A stretch of DNA of 64,000 nucleotides from Pseudomonadales bacterium (GCA_024234165.1 JACKOP010000005.1:186001-250000); one strand, 5' to 3'; shown: positions 53,752 to 62,093, counted from the stretch's first letter. The notes: generated from the sequence alone by a model not told the origin. Program-made: numbers and translations.

Positions 53752-53803
53752 GGATGGATCAGCTCATCCTCGGGTTCCCGCAGCACTACTGCCTGGCGCA
53801 TAA

Positions 53804-53831
53804 TGTGTATATATAAACGCTGGAGTACACA
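53804..53831. promoter_or_regulatory. Candidate VapBC operator/promoter
   Basis: An inverted repeat TGTGTA...TACACA (53804-53809 and 53826-53831) flanks the -10-like tatataa just before the vapB start at 53834. VapB-type antitoxins bind such repeats to repress their own operon, so this is a good operator candidate. The sequence is only six bases per arm and could arise by chance. Confidence 0.35.
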
Positions 53832-53833
53832 CC

Positions 53834-54028
53834 ATGCGAACCAACATTGTAATTGACGACGAGCTCATGAAGGACACCCTTCGGGTCACGGGGCTGAGGA
53901 CCAAGCGGGAGGTAGTCGAGCTCGGTCTTCGTACCATCCTTCGTCTCGACCAGCAAGCGCAGGTGCGCAGGCTACGGGGCAAGCTTGCGTGGGAGGGCGA
54001 CCTCGAGGCCATGAGAACAGACAAGTGA
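53834..54028 (+). CDS. vapB: Type II antitoxin, VapB-like
   Basis: A 64-aa antitoxin of the VapB type: an N-terminal ribbon-helix-helix (RTNIVIDDELMKDTLRVTGLRTKREVVELGLRTIL) for DNA binding and a C-terminal tail (RLRGKLAWEGDLEAMRTDK) that wraps the toxin. TGGAG lies 8 nt before the ATG. The stop overlaps the vapC GTG (GTGA). It neutralises VapC and, with it, represses the operon. Confidence 0.9.
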   Translation: MRTNIVIDDELMKDTLRVTGLRTKREVVELGLRTILRLDQQAQVRRLRGKLAWEGDLEAMRTDK

Positions 54029-54426
54029 TTCTGGTTGACTCCAGCGTGTGGATCGACTTCTTTCGGGGAAAATCGAATCCACAAGTCGAACGCCTGGACG
54101 CCTTGCTCGGGAATGAGCCTCTAGCCATTGGCGACCTCATACTAACCGAGGTCCTCCAGGGTTTCACATCTGATCGAGATTTTAACGAAGCACGAAAGAT
54201 GCTGGATGCGTTCACACTCGTGAAATTGGGCGGAAAGGACATTGCCATTGAAGCAGCGCGAAATTTCCGTCTGCTCCGCGCTCAAGGCATAACGGTTCGG
54301 AAGACGATAGACACGATCATCGCGACGCGCTGCATCGTTAGCGGCTATTCGCTGCTGCACTCCGACCGCGATTTCGATGCATTCGCAGAACACATCGGGC
54401 TCAGGGTAGTTTCCTTGAAAACCTGA
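54025..54426 (+). CDS. vapC: Type II toxin VapC (PIN-domain ribonuclease)
   Basis: A 133-aa PIN-domain nuclease starting at GTG 54025. The metal-binding acidic residues are in VDSSVWIDFF (first Asp), LILTEVLQGF (Glu), TIDTIIATRC (Asp) and HSDRDFDAFAE (Asp), the four expected sites. VapC toxins cleave tRNA or rRNA when the antitoxin is degraded. It is translationally coupled to vapB. A small CTGACC/GGTCAG hairpin straddles the stop codon at 54423-54436. The cassette sits between core genes, as mobile TA pairs often do. Confidence 0.93.
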   Translation: MILVDSSVWIDFFRGKSNPQVERLDALLGNEPLAIGDLILTEVLQGFTSDRDFNEARKMLDAFTLVKLGGKDIAIEAARNFRLLRAQGITVRKTIDTIIATRCIVSGYSLLHSDRDFDAFAEHIGLRVVSLKT

Positions 54427-54639
54427 CCCTGGTCAGACCCGACACGATTCATTCCCATGCTGATGGCGGCGTCTTCAAGGGGTGTCGGCGAATAAAGTTC
54501 TCCAGCTCCCACCACTGAAGGTGGAGATCACAAAGTATCTGTTGAGCGACTCCCGCCTCCCGCGTTTGCCGTTCGCCGAATCGCGACGATACTATGCAGC
54601 AGAGTCCTGTAGTCCCGCTGATCGAGGAGAACGCGCGCA
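54427..54639. other. Intergenic region between vapC and a hypothetical gene
   Basis: This 213-bp stretch has no convincing gene and no recognised repeat. Apart from the hairpin at the vapC stop nothing structured was seen. It should contain the promoter of the following short gene, but no hexamer pair could be identified with confidence. Confidence 0.4.
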
Positions 54640-54999
54640 ATGAGCGATTTCGTTTCGTATTCCCGGATCGAGAACGAACTGGCACCAGGGCTGCGCAACA
54701 GCCTGAACCATGCCGAATCGGTGGGCGACGTGAAGAACTTCTTCAACTACACCGTGCGGGAGCTGCTCGAGCGAACGCTCGGCGACGATATCGGCCTCGA
54801 GTACGAGGACATCACGCTCGCCAGCGACGGCGAGACTTTCACGGTCAGTGAGCGCCTGCGCAGTCACAGCGCGTTCGCGAACGCAACACAGTCATCGGAC
54901 CTGAACGCGATCCTCGGCCGTTTTGCGCTGGCTGCCCAACATCGGCTGCGCCATCTCGAAGGACATCCGGAACGCACGAACGCGAAGATCCGCGGCTAG
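54640..54999 (+). CDS. Hypothetical protein
   Basis: A 119-aa soluble, acidic protein of unknown family (SDFVSYSRIENELAPGLRN, GDVKNFFNYTVRELLERTLGDDIGLEYEDITLA, SHSAFANATQSSDLNAILGRFALAAQHRLRHLEGHPE). It is probably largely helical with one central beta section. ATG 54640 has GAGGAGAA about 10 nt upstream, and codon use is like that of the neighbours, so I take it as real. It converges on radA with 18 bp between stops. A gcgcgc-ATGGCA-gcgcgc inverted repeat in that gap may terminate both. Confidence 0.7.
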   Translation: MSDFVSYSRIENELAPGLRNSLNHAESVGDVKNFFNYTVRELLERTLGDDIGLEYEDITLASDGETFTVSERLRSHSAFANATQSSDLNAILGRFALAAQHRLRHLEGHPERTNAKIRG

Positions 55000-55017
55000 C
55001 GCGCATGGCAGCGCGCC

Positions 55018-56379
55018 TCACAGCGCCGCCAGCGCCTCGGACAATCGCGTCACGCCGACGATCTCCATGCCGTCGATCGGCTTGCGCGGCACGTTGGCCA
55101 GCGGGACGATCGCGCGCGTGAACCCGTGCTTGGCGGCTTCCGCCAGTCGTTCGCCGCCGCTGGGAACGGGGCGGATCTCGCCGGCGAGGCCGACTTCACC
55201 GAAGCTGACCAGGCCGGCGTCGATGCGCCGATCGCGGTAGCTGGAGACGATCGCGAGCAGCAGCGCAAGGTCAGCAGCAGTCTCGCCGACCTTGATGCCA
55301 CCGACGACGTTCGCGAACACGTCCTGGTCACCGAGCTGCATGCCGCCGTGACGGTGCAGCACCGCGAGCAACAGTGCGAGCCGGTTCTGGTCCACACCGA
55401 CCGCCACACGGCGCGGATTCGCACCGAGGCTGTCGTCGACCAGCGCCTGGATTTCGACCAGCAGCGGTCGTGTCCCCTCCCAGACCACCATCACGACGCT
55501 GCCCGGGGCGATGTCGGTGCCGCGCGAGAGAAAGATGGCCGAAGGGTTGCGCACTTCGCGCATGCCACGATCGGTCATCGCGAACACGCCGAGCTCGTTC
55601 ACCGCGCCAAAGCGGTTCTTGCCCGCACGCAGCGCCCGAAAGCGGCTGTCGCCTTCCTCCTCGAGCATGATCGAGCAGTCGATGATGTGCTCCAGCACCT
55701 TGGGTCCGGCGAGCGTGCCGTCCTTCGTGACGTGTCCGACGAGGAACAGCGCGCTGCCGGCAGACTTCGCAAACCGGGTGAAACGGGTCGCACTTTCGCG
55801 CACCTGCGATACGCCGCCGGGCGCCGACGGCACATCGTCACAGTGCACGACCTGTACCGAATCGACCACCATCACGCGCGGCGCGAACTGCGCCGTCACC
55901 TCGAGGATCGCCTCGACGCTGGTCTCGGCAAGCATGCGCAGGCGGTCGGTCGGCAACCCCAGTCGGTGCGCTCGCAGCGCAACCTGTTGCAGCGACTCTT
56001 CGCCCGTCACGTAGAGCGCATCCATCTGTTGCGACAACGCGCACATCACCTGCAGCAGCAGCGTACTCTTGCCGGCACCAGGCTGGCCGCCGATCAGATT
56101 CACCGACCCGGGCACGATGCCGCCGCCCAGCACGCGGTCGAACTCGACGTAGCCGGTCGAGAAACGTGGGACCTCGGCGAGGTCGATCTGATCCAGCGTC
56201 TGCAGCGCCGTCACATCACCCGCATAACCGCCGCGGCGCGTTGCGGTGCCGCGCGGCGCACCGGGCTCGACGAACTGGGTCATGGTGTTCCAGGCGCCGC
56301 AATCCGGGCATTGTCCGGCCCACTTGGCCTGCTCCGAACCGCAATCCTGGCACACATAGACGACTCTGGACTTTGCCAC
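55018..56379 (-). CDS. radA: DNA repair protein RadA
   Basis: A 453-aa RecA-like ATPase that helps branch migration and processing of recombination intermediates. It has the N-terminal zinc finger CQDCG...WAGQCPDCGAWNT, Walker A GGQPGAGKSTLLL near residue 95, the KNRFG motif (RAGKNRFGAVNELG) and the C-terminal Lon-protease-like domain (VGGIKVGETAADLALLLAIVSSYRD). The start is GTG 56379 with AAGGATCGGG upstream, in place of the longer frames. Length agrees with E. coli RadA (460 aa). It is divergent from the DnaT-domain gene. Confidence 0.97.
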   Translation of the reverse strand: MAKSRVVYVCQDCGSEQAKWAGQCPDCGAWNTMTQFVEPGAPRGTATRRGGYAGDVTALQTLDQIDLAEVPRFSTGYVEFDRVLGGGIVPGSVNLIGGQPGAGKSTLLLQVMCALSQQMDALYVTGEESLQQVALRAHRLGLPTDRLRMLAETSVEAILEVTAQFAPRVMVVDSVQVVHCDDVPSAPGGVSQVRESATRFTRFAKSAGSALFLVGHVTKDGTLAGPKVLEHIIDCSIMLEEEGDSRFRALRAGKNRFGAVNELGVFAMTDRGMREVRNPSAIFLSRGTDIAPGSVVMVVWEGTRPLLVEIQALVDDSLGANPRRVAVGVDQNRLALLLAVLHRHGGMQLGDQDVFANVVGGIKVGETAADLALLLAIVSSYRDRRIDAGLVSFGEVGLAGEIRPVPSGGERLAEAAKHGFTRAIVPLANVPRKPIDGMEIVGVTRLSEALAAL

Positions 56380-56484
56380 ACCCGATCCTTACGCTTGGTG
56401 CCCATTCATTCTCCGGCGGTCGATTGTGGCAGGGCAAACGCCCCGGCACTACGCCCCCGGACCCGGCAGTTCCCAGAAGATCCC

Positions 56485-57585
56485 ATGGCAGCGAGTCTGA
56501 TCCAGGAACGGGCTCTCGTCGTCTCACCGACGCTGGCAGCGACGATCGGCCTCGAAGAGGCGGTGATGCTGGCGCTGTTGCACGACGCAGCTCAGTTTGC
56601 GCCGCGGCGCGGGCCGTGGTGCGAAATCGACAAGGCAGAGCTGCTGCGCCTGCTGCCGTTCTGGGGCGAGCGCGATTGTCAGCGCATCAGTGCCAGTCTG
56701 CGCGACAAGGGCGTGCTTGCGATCGACTCACCACCGCTCGAGCAGAGCGCCTGCCTGCGATTCGCGCTCGATGCGCCTGCGCAAGCGACGACGCACCGTG
56801 CAGGCACCACGGCTCCCGCCAGGGCACCCGGCAAGGCACCGATCGCCACACGCTGGCGGCCCGACGAACAGTTGCTGCGTCAGCTCGCGCTGCACGGGAT
56901 TCCTTCGGTGTTCATCGAGAGCGAGCTCGACGACTTCGTGGCCTACTGGTCCGAGCGCGGAGAACCCGCATTCGCGTGGAACGCAAAGTTCCGCTCGCAG
57001 GTGATACGACGCTGGCGGGAGCAGGAGTCGCGCGACGCCGCACGCGAAAGCGGTCCGCAACCGATCGGCCAGGACTGGGAACCCGGGCCCGATGCACTCG
57101 AGATCCTGCTTCGCGCCGGTGTGAGTCGCCATTTCATCGAGGATGCGGTACCGGAATTCGTTTTGTACTGGACCGAACGCGGCGAGGCGGCACGCACCTG
57201 GAACTCGCGCTTCGTATCGCACGTGAAGCGCCAGTGGGCACGCTACAGCGCGACCATGGACCTCGACAGCGAGCCGCGGCGACTGCCGGCCGACTGGCAG
57301 CCGTCGGCCGATGTCTGGGACATCCTGCGCATGGCCAACATCGACAGCGCGTTCGCACGCACGCTGCTGCCCGAGTTCCAGATGTTCTGGACCGACGCCG
57401 GCGAAGCGCATCCTTCCTGGAACAGCAAGTTCCTGCAGCACGTGAAGTATCATTGGGCACGCAGCCACCGGGCAGCGAGCACCGCGGAGCACAGGCATGG
57501 AACACGGCAAGGATCTGGCGGAACGGGCACTACGCGATCTCGAAGCATCGTCGAAGACCTCACGGACCGCAGCTGGGCCGACTGA
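56485..57585 (+). CDS. Replication protein with three tandem DnaT-type ssDNA-binding domains
   Basis: A 366-aa protein. Residues 1-95 form an N-terminal helical domain resembling the DnaT N-terminus or a winged-helix (LEEAVMLALLHDAAQF, CEIDKAELLRLLPFWGERDCQRISASLRDKG). Three DnaT-like domains then follow at about 123-178, 197-253 and 270-327. Each has the W-P-x(n)-L..I..F..FV.YW.ERGE..WN.KF..HV...W pattern: ERGEPAFAWNAKF, ERGEAARTWNSRF and DAGEAHPSWNSKF. E. coli DnaT has a single such domain, which binds ssDNA in the primosome. The gene overlaps the next by 89 bp. Its C-terminal 35 residues, in the overlap, are low complexity. Confidence 0.87.
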   Translation: MAASLIQERALVVSPTLAATIGLEEAVMLALLHDAAQFAPRRGPWCEIDKAELLRLLPFWGERDCQRISASLRDKGVLAIDSPPLEQSACLRFALDAPAQATTHRAGTTAPARAPGKAPIATRWRPDEQLLRQLALHGIPSVFIESELDDFVAYWSERGEPAFAWNAKFRSQVIRRWREQESRDAARESGPQPIGQDWEPGPDALEILLRAGVSRHFIEDAVPEFVLYWTERGEAARTWNSRFVSHVKRQWARYSATMDLDSEPRRLPADWQPSADVWDILRMANIDSAFARTLLPEFQMFWTDAGEAHPSWNSKFLQHVKYHWARSHRAASTAEHRHGTRQGSGGTGTTRSRSIVEDLTDRSWAD

Positions 57586-58165
57586 GGCGCGCCGCGATCA
57601 GGCGCAGGTCGATGCAATCAATCAGGTCTTCGCGCTGTTTCGCCTGAACTACCACAATCAGTACTACAGCGCCTACGGCGACGCCACGCAACTCAACCAG
57701 ATCAAGCGTCTGTGGCTGGACAGCCTGGCGCAGTTCAGCACGGAAACGATACTGCTCGGCGCGCGGCGCTGCATCGAGACCTCGGAATACCTGCCCACGC
57801 TGGCGCGCATGCGCGAATGCTGCAACGACGCGCGCATGGCAGCCCAGGGCCTGCCCGACGCACGCAGTGCGTACCACGAGGCCTGCCTGGCCGGCGAACC
57901 GCGCCACGCGCAGCGCTGGAGTCATCCGGCCGTGTATCACGCGGGACGCGAAACCGGCTGGTTCCTGCTCGCATCCACACCGGAGCGCAAGGCGTTTCCG
58001 CTGTTCGAGAGCAACTATCAGGCGATCTGCGAACGGCTCGCCAACGGCGAAGTGCTGGAATTGCCGGCCCCGGCGACCGCCGCGACACGCGCGCCGGCAC
58101 CGCCTTCGCCCGAAGCGCAGCACGACCATCTCGAGCAGCTGCGACGGCAGACCGGAATCGGCTGA
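57497..58165 (+). CDS. Replication protein P-like helicase loader
   Basis: A 222-aa protein resembling the phage lambda replication protein P family: QVDAINQVFALFRLNYHNQYYSAYGDATQLNQIKRLWLDSLAQFSTETILLGARRCIETSEYLPTLARMRECC shows the conserved helical core (broken here by me for reading). In lambda the P protein captures the host DnaB helicase and loads it at the origin. Here the gene overlaps the DnaT-domain gene and lies beside radA with no phage structural genes near, so it may be a domesticated chromosomal loader. The C-terminal 40 residues are proline-rich and variable. Confidence 0.82.
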   Translation: MEHGKDLAERALRDLEASSKTSRTAAGPTEARRDQAQVDAINQVFALFRLNYHNQYYSAYGDATQLNQIKRLWLDSLAQFSTETILLGARRCIETSEYLPTLARMRECCNDARMAAQGLPDARSAYHEACLAGEPRHAQRWSHPAVYHAGRETGWFLLASTPERKAFPLFESNYQAICERLANGEVLELPAPATAATRAPAPPSPEAQHDHLEQLRRQTGIG

Positions 58166-58226
58166 AGGCACGCGCACACCCCGGCGTCTCGAAGATCATT
58201 TTTTACCCGCACAGGAGGACTTCAAC

Positions 58227-58994
58227 ATGACCGGCAACGCCTTTTCGATTCGCGGCCGTACTGCACTCATCACCGGCGCCTCGCGCGGCATCGGACTCGC
58301 GATCGCCGAACTGTTCGCCGACGAGGGCGCAGAGGTCGTACTGGTCGCGCGCAAGCAGGAATCGCTGGACGAAGCGGCTGCGGCGATCCGCGCGCGCGGA
58401 GGCAAGGCGCATGCGATCGCCTCGCACATGGGCAAGAGCGAGGACATCCAGCACCTGGTCGCCGCACTCGACGAACGCGGACTCGCGATCGATATCCTGG
58501 TCAACAACGCCGGCATCAGCCCGCCGCACACCGAATCCTTCGCCGACACGCCGGAATCGCTGTGGGACAAGATCATGGACGTGAACCTGAAGGGTCCGTT
58601 CCTGCTGAGCGGTGCGATCGGCAAGCGCATGGTCGCACGCGGCAAGGGCAGCATCATCAACATCAGCACGACATCGGCGCTGATGTCGCAGCCCGAGATC
58701 GGCGCGTACTGCGTGTCGAAGGCCGGCCTGAATACCGTGACGCGCTGCTTCGCGCGCGAGTTCGGCCCGCACGGTGTGCGCGTGAACGCGATCTCTGCGG
58801 GCGTCATCAGAACCGTGATGGGCGATCACACGCTGAACGACCCAGGGCGCTACGCCGACATGATGAAGATCAACCCGCTGAAGCGTGCCGGCCTGCCCGA
58901 GGAAGTGGCGAACGCGGTGCTGTTCTTCGCCAGCGACGCGTCGAGCTACTCGACCGGGACGATCTTCCAGGTCGACGGCGGCGTGCTGAGCTGA
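58227..58994 (+). CDS. SDR family oxidoreductase
   Basis: A 255-aa classical SDR. Motifs are TGASRGIGLAIA (nucleotide loop), VARKQ at the end of beta-2 (basic residue, favouring NADP), NNAG, catalytic Ser in INISTTSALMS, YCVSK with Tyr and Lys, and the C-terminal FQVDGG. The start ATG 58227 has AGGAGG 8 nt upstream. It precedes the acyl-CoA synthetase by 18 bp in the same direction, and a hot-dog thioesterase follows farther down, which together suggest activity on an acyl or alcohol substrate of a beta-oxidation-type pathway. Confidence 0.92.
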   Translation: MTGNAFSIRGRTALITGASRGIGLAIAELFADEGAEVVLVARKQESLDEAAAAIRARGGKAHAIASHMGKSEDIQHLVAALDERGLAIDILVNNAGISPPHTESFADTPESLWDKIMDVNLKGPFLLSGAIGKRMVARGKGSIINISTTSALMSQPEIGAYCVSKAGLNTVTRCFAREFGPHGVRVNAISAGVIRTVMGDHTLNDPGRYADMMKINPLKRAGLPEEVANAVLFFASDASSYSTGTIFQVDGGVLS

Positions 58995-59012
58995 GCGCGG
59001 ACACAGACGCCG

Positions 59013-60659
59013 ATGAACACGCACCACACCGTCACCGACATCTTCCGTTCCCGCGCAGAAGACGGGCACGTCGCACTGCGCCATGGCGACCAGCAGTGGA
59101 GCTACCGCGAGCTGATCGCTGCTGGCGCCGAACGCGCTGCGTTCCTGCTCGCCAACCGCCGCGCGGGCCCGTTCCACGTCGGCATCCTGCTCGACAACGT
59201 GCCCGAGTTCCCGCTCTGGCTCACCGGCTGCATTCTGGCCGGCGCGACCATGGTGGGTCTGAACCCGACCCGCCGGGGTGCCGACCTCGCGCGCGACATC
59301 ACGCACACCGACTGCCAGTTCGTGATCAGCGCAGAAGCGTACCGCGCCGAGCTTGCGGGCCTGCGTGATGCGATCGGCAGCGCTCGCATCGTCGACATCG
59401 ACTCCGGGGAGCATGCCGCGCTGCTCGCGCCATTCGCAGGCGCAGCGCTGCCCGCGGTCACGGTGAACCCGAGCGATACCTTCGCGCTGATCTTCACCTC
59501 CGGTTCGAGCGGGGCGCCGAAGGCGTGCATCTGTTCGCATGGGCGTGTTGCGGCGCTCGCCACGCTGGTGTCGCAGTTCTTCGGTTTCGGCCGGGATTGC
59601 GTGAGCTATGTATCGATGCCGTGGTTCCACAACGCCGCAATCAGCATGGGCTGGCTGCCCACGGTGGTCGGCACGGGGACAACCATCATCCGCAGGTTCA
59701 GCGTCTCGGGCTTCCTGCCGGATGTGCGCCGTTACGGTGTCACGCATTTCAACTACGTGGGCAAGCCGCTCGCGTACCTGTTGACCGCTCCCGAGCAGGC
59801 CAACGACCACGACAACTCGCTGCGCATGGTGTTCGGCAACGAAGGAGCGATCGCGGACCAGGAGAATTTCGCCAGGCGCTTCGGCTGCACCGTGATCGAC
59901 GGTTACGGTTCTACCGAAGGCGGCATCTCGATCGCGCGCACACCGGACATGCCGCGCGGCTGCCTCGGCGTATCGCAACAGCCCGGGGTGAAGGTGCTGA
60001 ACCCCGAAACCGGCGCGGAATGCCCGCGGGCGCGCTTCGACACCGACGGCAGGCTGCTGAACCCGAATGACGCGATCGGTGAACTTGCCAACGTCGATGG
60101 CGCACAAGGCTTCGAGGGTTACTGGAACAACCCCGAGGCCAACCATCGTCGTGTACACGACGGCGTGTTCTGGACCGGAGACCTCGCGTACCGCGACGAG
60201 CAGGGTTATTTCTGGTTTGCCGGTCGTGACGACGACTGGTTGCGCGTGGACGGTGAGAACATCGCGTCGGCACAGATCGAGCAGGCCCTGTTCCGCCATC
60301 CCGACGTCGTGCTTGCAGGCGTCTACGCGGTGCCCGACGACGTGGTCGGTGACCGCGTGATGGCTGCGCTGCAACTGCGCCCCGGTGCCCGTTTCGACGT
60401 CGCGGAGTTCGAACGCTTCCTTGCCGCGCAGACCGACTTCGGCACCAAATGGATGCCGGCGTTCGTGCGCGTGATGCAGGAGATCCCGGTCACTGCCACC
60501 GCCAAGGTGATGCGCAGGCAGTTACGCGAGCAGCGCTGGCATACCGATGATCCGCTGTGGTGGAAGCCACGCATGGACGAGCCGTACCGGCGCATGAGCG
60601 CAGAAGATGTTGCAGCCTGGGAAGCGCGCTTCGCACCGGGGACGCTGACGCGCCTGTAG
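59013..60659 (+). CDS. AMP-dependent acyl-CoA synthetase
   Basis: A 548-aa class I adenylate-forming enzyme. Motifs are TSGSSGAPKACICSHGR (P-loop A3), YGSTEGG (A5), DGVFWTGDLAYRDEQGYFWFAGRDDDWLRVDGENI (A7-A8) and TATAKVMRRQL with the catalytic lysine (A10). It activates a carboxylic acid to its CoA ester; the family style fits fatty or branched acids such as steroid or terpenoid side chains, but the acid cannot be identified. It is cotranscribed with the SDR. Its stop TAG at 60657-60659 is the first TAG of REP cluster 3 (gtaggtcgg). Confidence 0.93.
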   Translation: MNTHHTVTDIFRSRAEDGHVALRHGDQQWSYRELIAAGAERAAFLLANRRAGPFHVGILLDNVPEFPLWLTGCILAGATMVGLNPTRRGADLARDITHTDCQFVISAEAYRAELAGLRDAIGSARIVDIDSGEHAALLAPFAGAALPAVTVNPSDTFALIFTSGSSGAPKACICSHGRVAALATLVSQFFGFGRDCVSYVSMPWFHNAAISMGWLPTVVGTGTTIIRRFSVSGFLPDVRRYGVTHFNYVGKPLAYLLTAPEQANDHDNSLRMVFGNEGAIADQENFARRFGCTVIDGYGSTEGGISIARTPDMPRGCLGVSQQPGVKVLNPETGAECPRARFDTDGRLLNPNDAIGELANVDGAQGFEGYWNNPEANHRRVHDGVFWTGDLAYRDEQGYFWFAGRDDDWLRVDGENIASAQIEQALFRHPDVVLAGVYAVPDDVVGDRVMAALQLRPGARFDVAEFERFLAAQTDFGTKWMPAFVRVMQEIPVTATAKVMRRQLREQRWHTDDPLWWKPRMDEPYRRMSAEDVAAWEARFAPGTLTRL

Positions 60660-60835
60660 GTCGGATTTCAATCCGACGGTGTTGTGGGTCGGGTTTCAGC
60701 CCGACCGGGGCCGGCACAATCCCTGTCGGCATGAATGCCGACCCACATTTCCGTCGGCACGAATGCCGAGCCACGTAGGTCGGGTTTCAACCCGACAGGT
60801 GTGGCGATTCCCGTCGGCATGAATGCCGACCCACG
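60655..60835. repeat. REP-like palindrome cluster 3
   Basis: The order is gtaggtcggatttcaatccgac, then gtgggtcgggtttcagcccgac, gtcggcatgaatgccgac, gtcggcacgaatgccgag, gtaggtcgggtttcaacccgac and gtcggcatgaatgccgac. The two hairpin types alternate as in cluster 1. The first unit begins inside the last codon of the acyl-CoA synthetase and provides its stop. The last unit ends 20 bp before the thioesterase start, so its hairpin may affect that gene's translation. Confidence 0.92.
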
Positions 60836-60855
60836 CAAAAAAGGAGCTGGTTGCA

Positions 60856-61287
60856 GTGAGTGGAGCACTCGATACGGAACAGATGATCGAATACATGCGC
60901 CTGCGTGCGGGGGCGTTCATGCGCATCCTCGACGGCAGCGTGGAAGCGATCGATCAGCAGCGCGGCTGGGCACGGCTGCGCTGGTATCCGACCGAAGCAT
61001 GCTGCCATTCGGGAACGATCGTGCAGGGCGGTTTCGTGACCTCGATGCTCGATGCGGCGATGGCACACGCGATCACGGCGAAGGTCGGCGTCGGCATGAT
61101 GGCGCCGACGCTGGAACTGAAGGTGTCGTTCTTCAGGGTCTGCAGCCCCGGGGTGTGCTTCAGCGAAGGCCGCGTGGTGCACAGCACGCGTTCGATCGTA
61201 TTTGCCGAGGCAGACCTGACCGACGCGGACGGCACGCCGATCGCACGTGCTTCGGCCACCTGCAAGGTGGCGCCGCTGAAGGGCTGA
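60856..61287 (+). CDS. PaaI-like hot-dog thioesterase
   Basis: A 143-aa hot-dog fold protein. GTG 60856 is chosen because AAGGAG lies 9 nt upstream; the ATG at 60823 is inside a REP element. The fold shows as RLRWYPTEACCHSGTIVQGGFVTSMLDAAMAHAITAKVG (central helix with the catalytic Asp/Glu region), then MAPTLELKVSFFRVCSPG and RASATCKV. PaaI-type enzymes hydrolyse acyl-CoA, often aromatic or intermediate dead-end esters. It follows the SDR and acyl-CoA synthetase in the same direction, so a clean-up role for that pathway is likely. Confidence 0.88.
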   Translation: MSGALDTEQMIEYMRLRAGAFMRILDGSVEAIDQQRGWARLRWYPTEACCHSGTIVQGGFVTSMLDAAMAHAITAKVGVGMMAPTLELKVSFFRVCSPGVCFSEGRVVHSTRSIVFAEADLTDADGTPIARASATCKVAPLKG

Positions 61288-61288
61288 A

Positions 61289-61332
61289 CCGCACCGGCAC
61301 ACTGCCTCTGTCCGAGGCAAAGTGCGGTGCGG
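61289..61332. terminator. Long hairpin between convergent genes
   Basis: An inverted repeat CCGCACCGGCAC.../...GTGCGGTGCGG with an inner perfect TGCCTC/GAGGCA stem lies immediately after the thioesterase stop and before the end of narI. It is GC-rich, over 15 bp long with one bulge, and probably terminates transcription from both sides. Confidence 0.6.
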
Positions 61333-61355
61333 CGGGTGCGGCGGGAAGGCGGGCC

Positions 61356-62093
61356 TCAGCCGCGCAGGTCGCCGGCACGGCCCGCGCGCAGGCGATCGAG
61401 CGCGGGGTCGAGACGGCGCGAACGCACGATCTGCGGTGCACGCACCAGATAGAACAGGCTCGCAAAACCGCTCCAGACATGGACCAGCCGGGTGAACGGG
61501 AACACCAGGAATACGGTCATCCCCAGAAACATGTGCGCCTTGAATACCCAGCCCACGTCGGCCAGCAGCGGAACGGCGCCGCCACGGAACGTCACGACGC
61601 GCTGAGCCCATCCAGCCAGTTTGAGCATCGTGCTGCCATCGAGATGCTGGGCGGAAAGCGGGATGGTGGCCAACCCGAGCAGCAGTTGCAGCCACAGCAG
61701 CACGGCGATCAGGATGTCACCGGGGCGCGATGCGGCACGGATGCGCTCGTCGAACAACCTCCGCTGCAACAGCAGCGTCAACCCGATGAAGCCCAGCGTG
61801 CCGGCGATTCCACCCGAAACCATCGCCAGCAGCTGCTTTGCACCGCTGCTGATGAAGGGTTCGTAGATGAAGTGCGGTGTCAGCATGCCGACCAGGTGGC
61901 CGAAGAACAGGAACAGCACGCCGATGTGGAACAGGTTGTTCGCCAGGCGCAACTGCCCGCGTCGCAGCAACTCCGAGGAATCGCTCTTCCACGTGTACTG
62001 GTCACGGTCGAAGCGGATCAGGCTGCCGACCAGAAAGACGGCCATGCAGATATACGGATAGATTCCAAACAGCAGGTAATCGAGAGCGTTCAT
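61356..62093 (-). CDS. narI: Respiratory nitrate reductase gamma subunit
   Basis: A 245-aa membrane cytochrome b that takes electrons from quinol. Five membrane segments are visible. The haem-ligand histidines occur in the usual places: NNLFHIGVLFLFFGHLVGML (two) and KAHMFLGMTVFLVFPFTRLVHVWS (two). The N-terminal YLLFGIYPYICMAVFLVGSLIRFDRDQYTWKS is typical. ATG 62093 overlaps the narJ stop (ATGA). Length is slightly above that of E. coli NarI (225 aa). Confidence 0.96.
   Translation of the reverse strand: MNALDYLLFGIYPYICMAVFLVGSLIRFDRDQYTWKSDSSELLRRGQLRLANNLFHIGVLFLFFGHLVGMLTPHFIYEPFISSGAKQLLAMVSGGIAGTLGFIGLTLLLQRRLFDERIRAASRPGDILIAVLLWLQLLLGLATIPLSAQHLDGSTMLKLAGWAQRVVTFRGGAVPLLADVGWVFKAHMFLGMTVFLVFPFTRLVHVWSGFASLFYLVRAPQIVRSRRLDPALDRLRAGRAGDLRG

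Noticed and set aside
55126..56484. Long upstream extension of the DnaT-domain frame
   Set aside because: It lies entirely antisense to radA and has no family features; ATG 56485 is the sensible start.
58203..60374. Open frame of 723 codons on the minus strand
   Set aside because: Antisense to the SDR and acyl-CoA synthetase genes, with no recognisable domain and a composition typical of a shadow frame.
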